Part shown: one piece after another, positions 53,705 to 54,376 of the stretch
How the letters are laid out: every line of letters starts with the position of its first letter
Position numbering within the stretch: position 1 is the stretch's first letter
Source: an uncultured Lachnospiraceae bacterium
GTDB taxonomy: Bacteria; Bacillota; Clostridia; Lachnospirales; Lachnospiraceae
Direction: 5' to 3'
DNA: 54,376 nt
Assembly: GCA_910588405.1 (NCBI GenBank)
Contig: CAJUPT010000019.1
Span: 1 to 54,376 of the forward strand
The notes under the pieces: model-generated
Told to the model about the DNA's origin: nothing
Database searches by the model: none
Seen by the model: only the letters and a program-made list of their open reading frames with translations
Program-made: the position numbers and the translations under genes

Positions 53705-54376
53705 CTACCACCGGCCGAACTCCGCCAGCTTCAAATCCGGGTTTCGCTCCTCCACCATGCCCACACTCCAGCTGTTGACAAACAGAAGGAGCGGATTTCC
53801 TTTCAGGTCCTTGATCCGCTTCATATCCGAGGTGCCCTGAATCTGATTGACGTCGATCTCCTTATTCTCAATCCACCGGATATACTCATAGGGAAGATTA
53901 TCCAGCTTCACCTCCACGCCATACTCATTTTCCAGCCGGTAGAGCAGCACGTCGAACTGCAAAACGCCTACCACGCCCACGATGATTTCCTCCATCCCGG
54001 TATTAAACTCCTGGAAAATCTGAATGGCGCCCTCCTGAGCAATCTGGCTGATACCCTTGACAAACTGCTTCCGCTTCATCGTGTCCATCTGACGGACTCT
54101 GGCAAAATGCTCCGGCGCAAAGGTGGGAATCCCTTCATAGGCAAATTTCTGAGCCGACAGGCAAAGCGTATCTCCAATGGAGAAAATACCCGGGTCGAAC
54201 ACGCCGATAATATCCCCGGCATAAGCCTCGTCGATGATCTTCCGCTCTTGGGCCATCATCTGCTGGGGCTGGGCCAGCTTCACCTTTTTGCCGCCCTGCA
54301 CATGATTGACCTCCATGCCCGCCGTAAACTTTCCGGAGCAGATGCGCATAAAGGCGATTCTGTCTCTGTGGGCCTT
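53705..54376 (-). CDS. prfC: Peptide chain release factor 3, C-terminal part (cut by window edge)
   Basis: The last 223 residues of RF3, a GTPase recycling RF1/RF2. The visible part covers domain II (KVKLAQPQQMMAQERKIIDE, GDIIGVFDPGIFSIGDTL) and domain III (EFNTGMEEIIVGVVGVLQFD, YEVRL-like surroundings near YGVEVKLDNLPYEYIRW). The GTP-binding domain lies beyond the right edge. The frame is open to base 54376, so an internal ATG at 54349 is not the start. The C-terminus LAEFGRW is intact. Confidence 0.95.
   Translation of the reverse strand, partial: KAHRDRIAFMRICSGKFTAGMEVNHVQGGKKVKLAQPQQMMAQERKIIDEAYAGDIIGVFDPGIFSIGDTLCLSAQKFAYEGIPTFAPEHFARVRQMDTMKRKQFVKGISQIAQEGAIQIFQEFNTGMEEIIVGVVGVLQFDVLLYRLENEYGVEVKLDNLPYEYIRWIENKEIDVNQIQGTSDMKRIKDLKGNPLLLFVNSWSVGMVEERNPDLKLAEFGRW

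Noticed and set aside
1..54376. CRISPR arrays, tRNA or rRNA genes
   Set aside because: No regularly spaced direct repeats with spacers and no cloverleaf-like sequences were seen; the only tandem array (16861-17066) has no spacers.

Overview
The window looks like a chromosomal segment of a Gram-positive, probably spore-forming Clostridia member; Lachnospiraceae is the best guess from protein style and gene order. The evidence is a PolC-type replicative polymerase, the cluster pyrH-frr-uppS-cdsA-dxr-rseP-ispG-polC (the Bacillus order with ispG where proS would be), a YlmC/YmxH-type sporulation-associated protein, class III fructose-bisphosphatase, NrdR and YqeG. I cannot name the genus.

Layout. 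(1) 1-11.4 kb, minus strand: a housekeeping operon read from a good promoter at 11381-11354 through pyrH, frr, uppS, cdsA, dxr, rseP, ispG and polC. It combines translation recycling, UMP supply, isoprenoid precursors (dxr, ispG), the undecaprenyl carrier (uppS), phospholipid precursor (cdsA), membrane proteolysis and DNA replication. (2) 11.5-18.3 kb: an HxlR regulator divergent from a flavin/PNPOx-like protein, an LprI-domain surface protein, RNase HI, a membrane-anchored MutS-like ATPase, purine nucleoside phosphorylase, a tandem hairpin repeat and DAHP synthase. (3) 18.5-22.3 kb, plus strand: a large SWIM-SNF2 ATPase with Asn-rich inserts. (4) 22.6-42.4 kb, minus strand: a surface-polysaccharide locus of the Wzx/Wzy type. 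Transcription starts with a phosphoglycosyltransferase fused to a sugar reductase (42.4 kb). It continues through a glycosyltransferase, heparinase-like protein, UDP-ManNAc dehydrogenase (wecC), O-acetyltransferase, CapK-like adenylating enzyme, two glycosyltransferases, a Wzy candidate, pyruvyltransferase, Wzx flippase, a seven-bladed propeller, a second acetyltransferase, an FrhB-like iron-sulfur protein and an SDR, and ends with UDP-GlcNAc 2-epimerase (wecB). The central part (about 24-36 kb) is visibly more AT-rich than its flanks, as expected for a swapped-in serotype-specific block. WecB and WecC together predict UDP-ManNAcA as a building block, which makes a uronate-polymer lyase-like heparinase protein coherent.

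(5) 42.6-44.8 kb: a zinc-ribbon repeat protein, then a gene-poor AT-rich stretch bounded by inverted hairpins, then a decayed lipoprotein gene. (6) 45-54.4 kb: class III FBPase (plus strand), then on the minus strand an incomplete tetrapyrrole set (hemL, a sirC-type gene, hemA), a LolA-like lipoprotein, efp, yqeG, nrdR, a YlmC-type gene and the 3' part of prfC at the window edge.

The strongest unusual observations are: a run of seven G at the 3' end of the CysE-like acetyltransferase, where one extra G would restore a canonical C-terminus (candidate phase-variable switch); a clear seven-repeat beta-propeller encoded inside the polysaccharide locus; a three-copy tandem hairpin repeat upstream of pnp; and a pair of inverted hairpin repeats bracketing the empty region at 43.5-44.0 kb.
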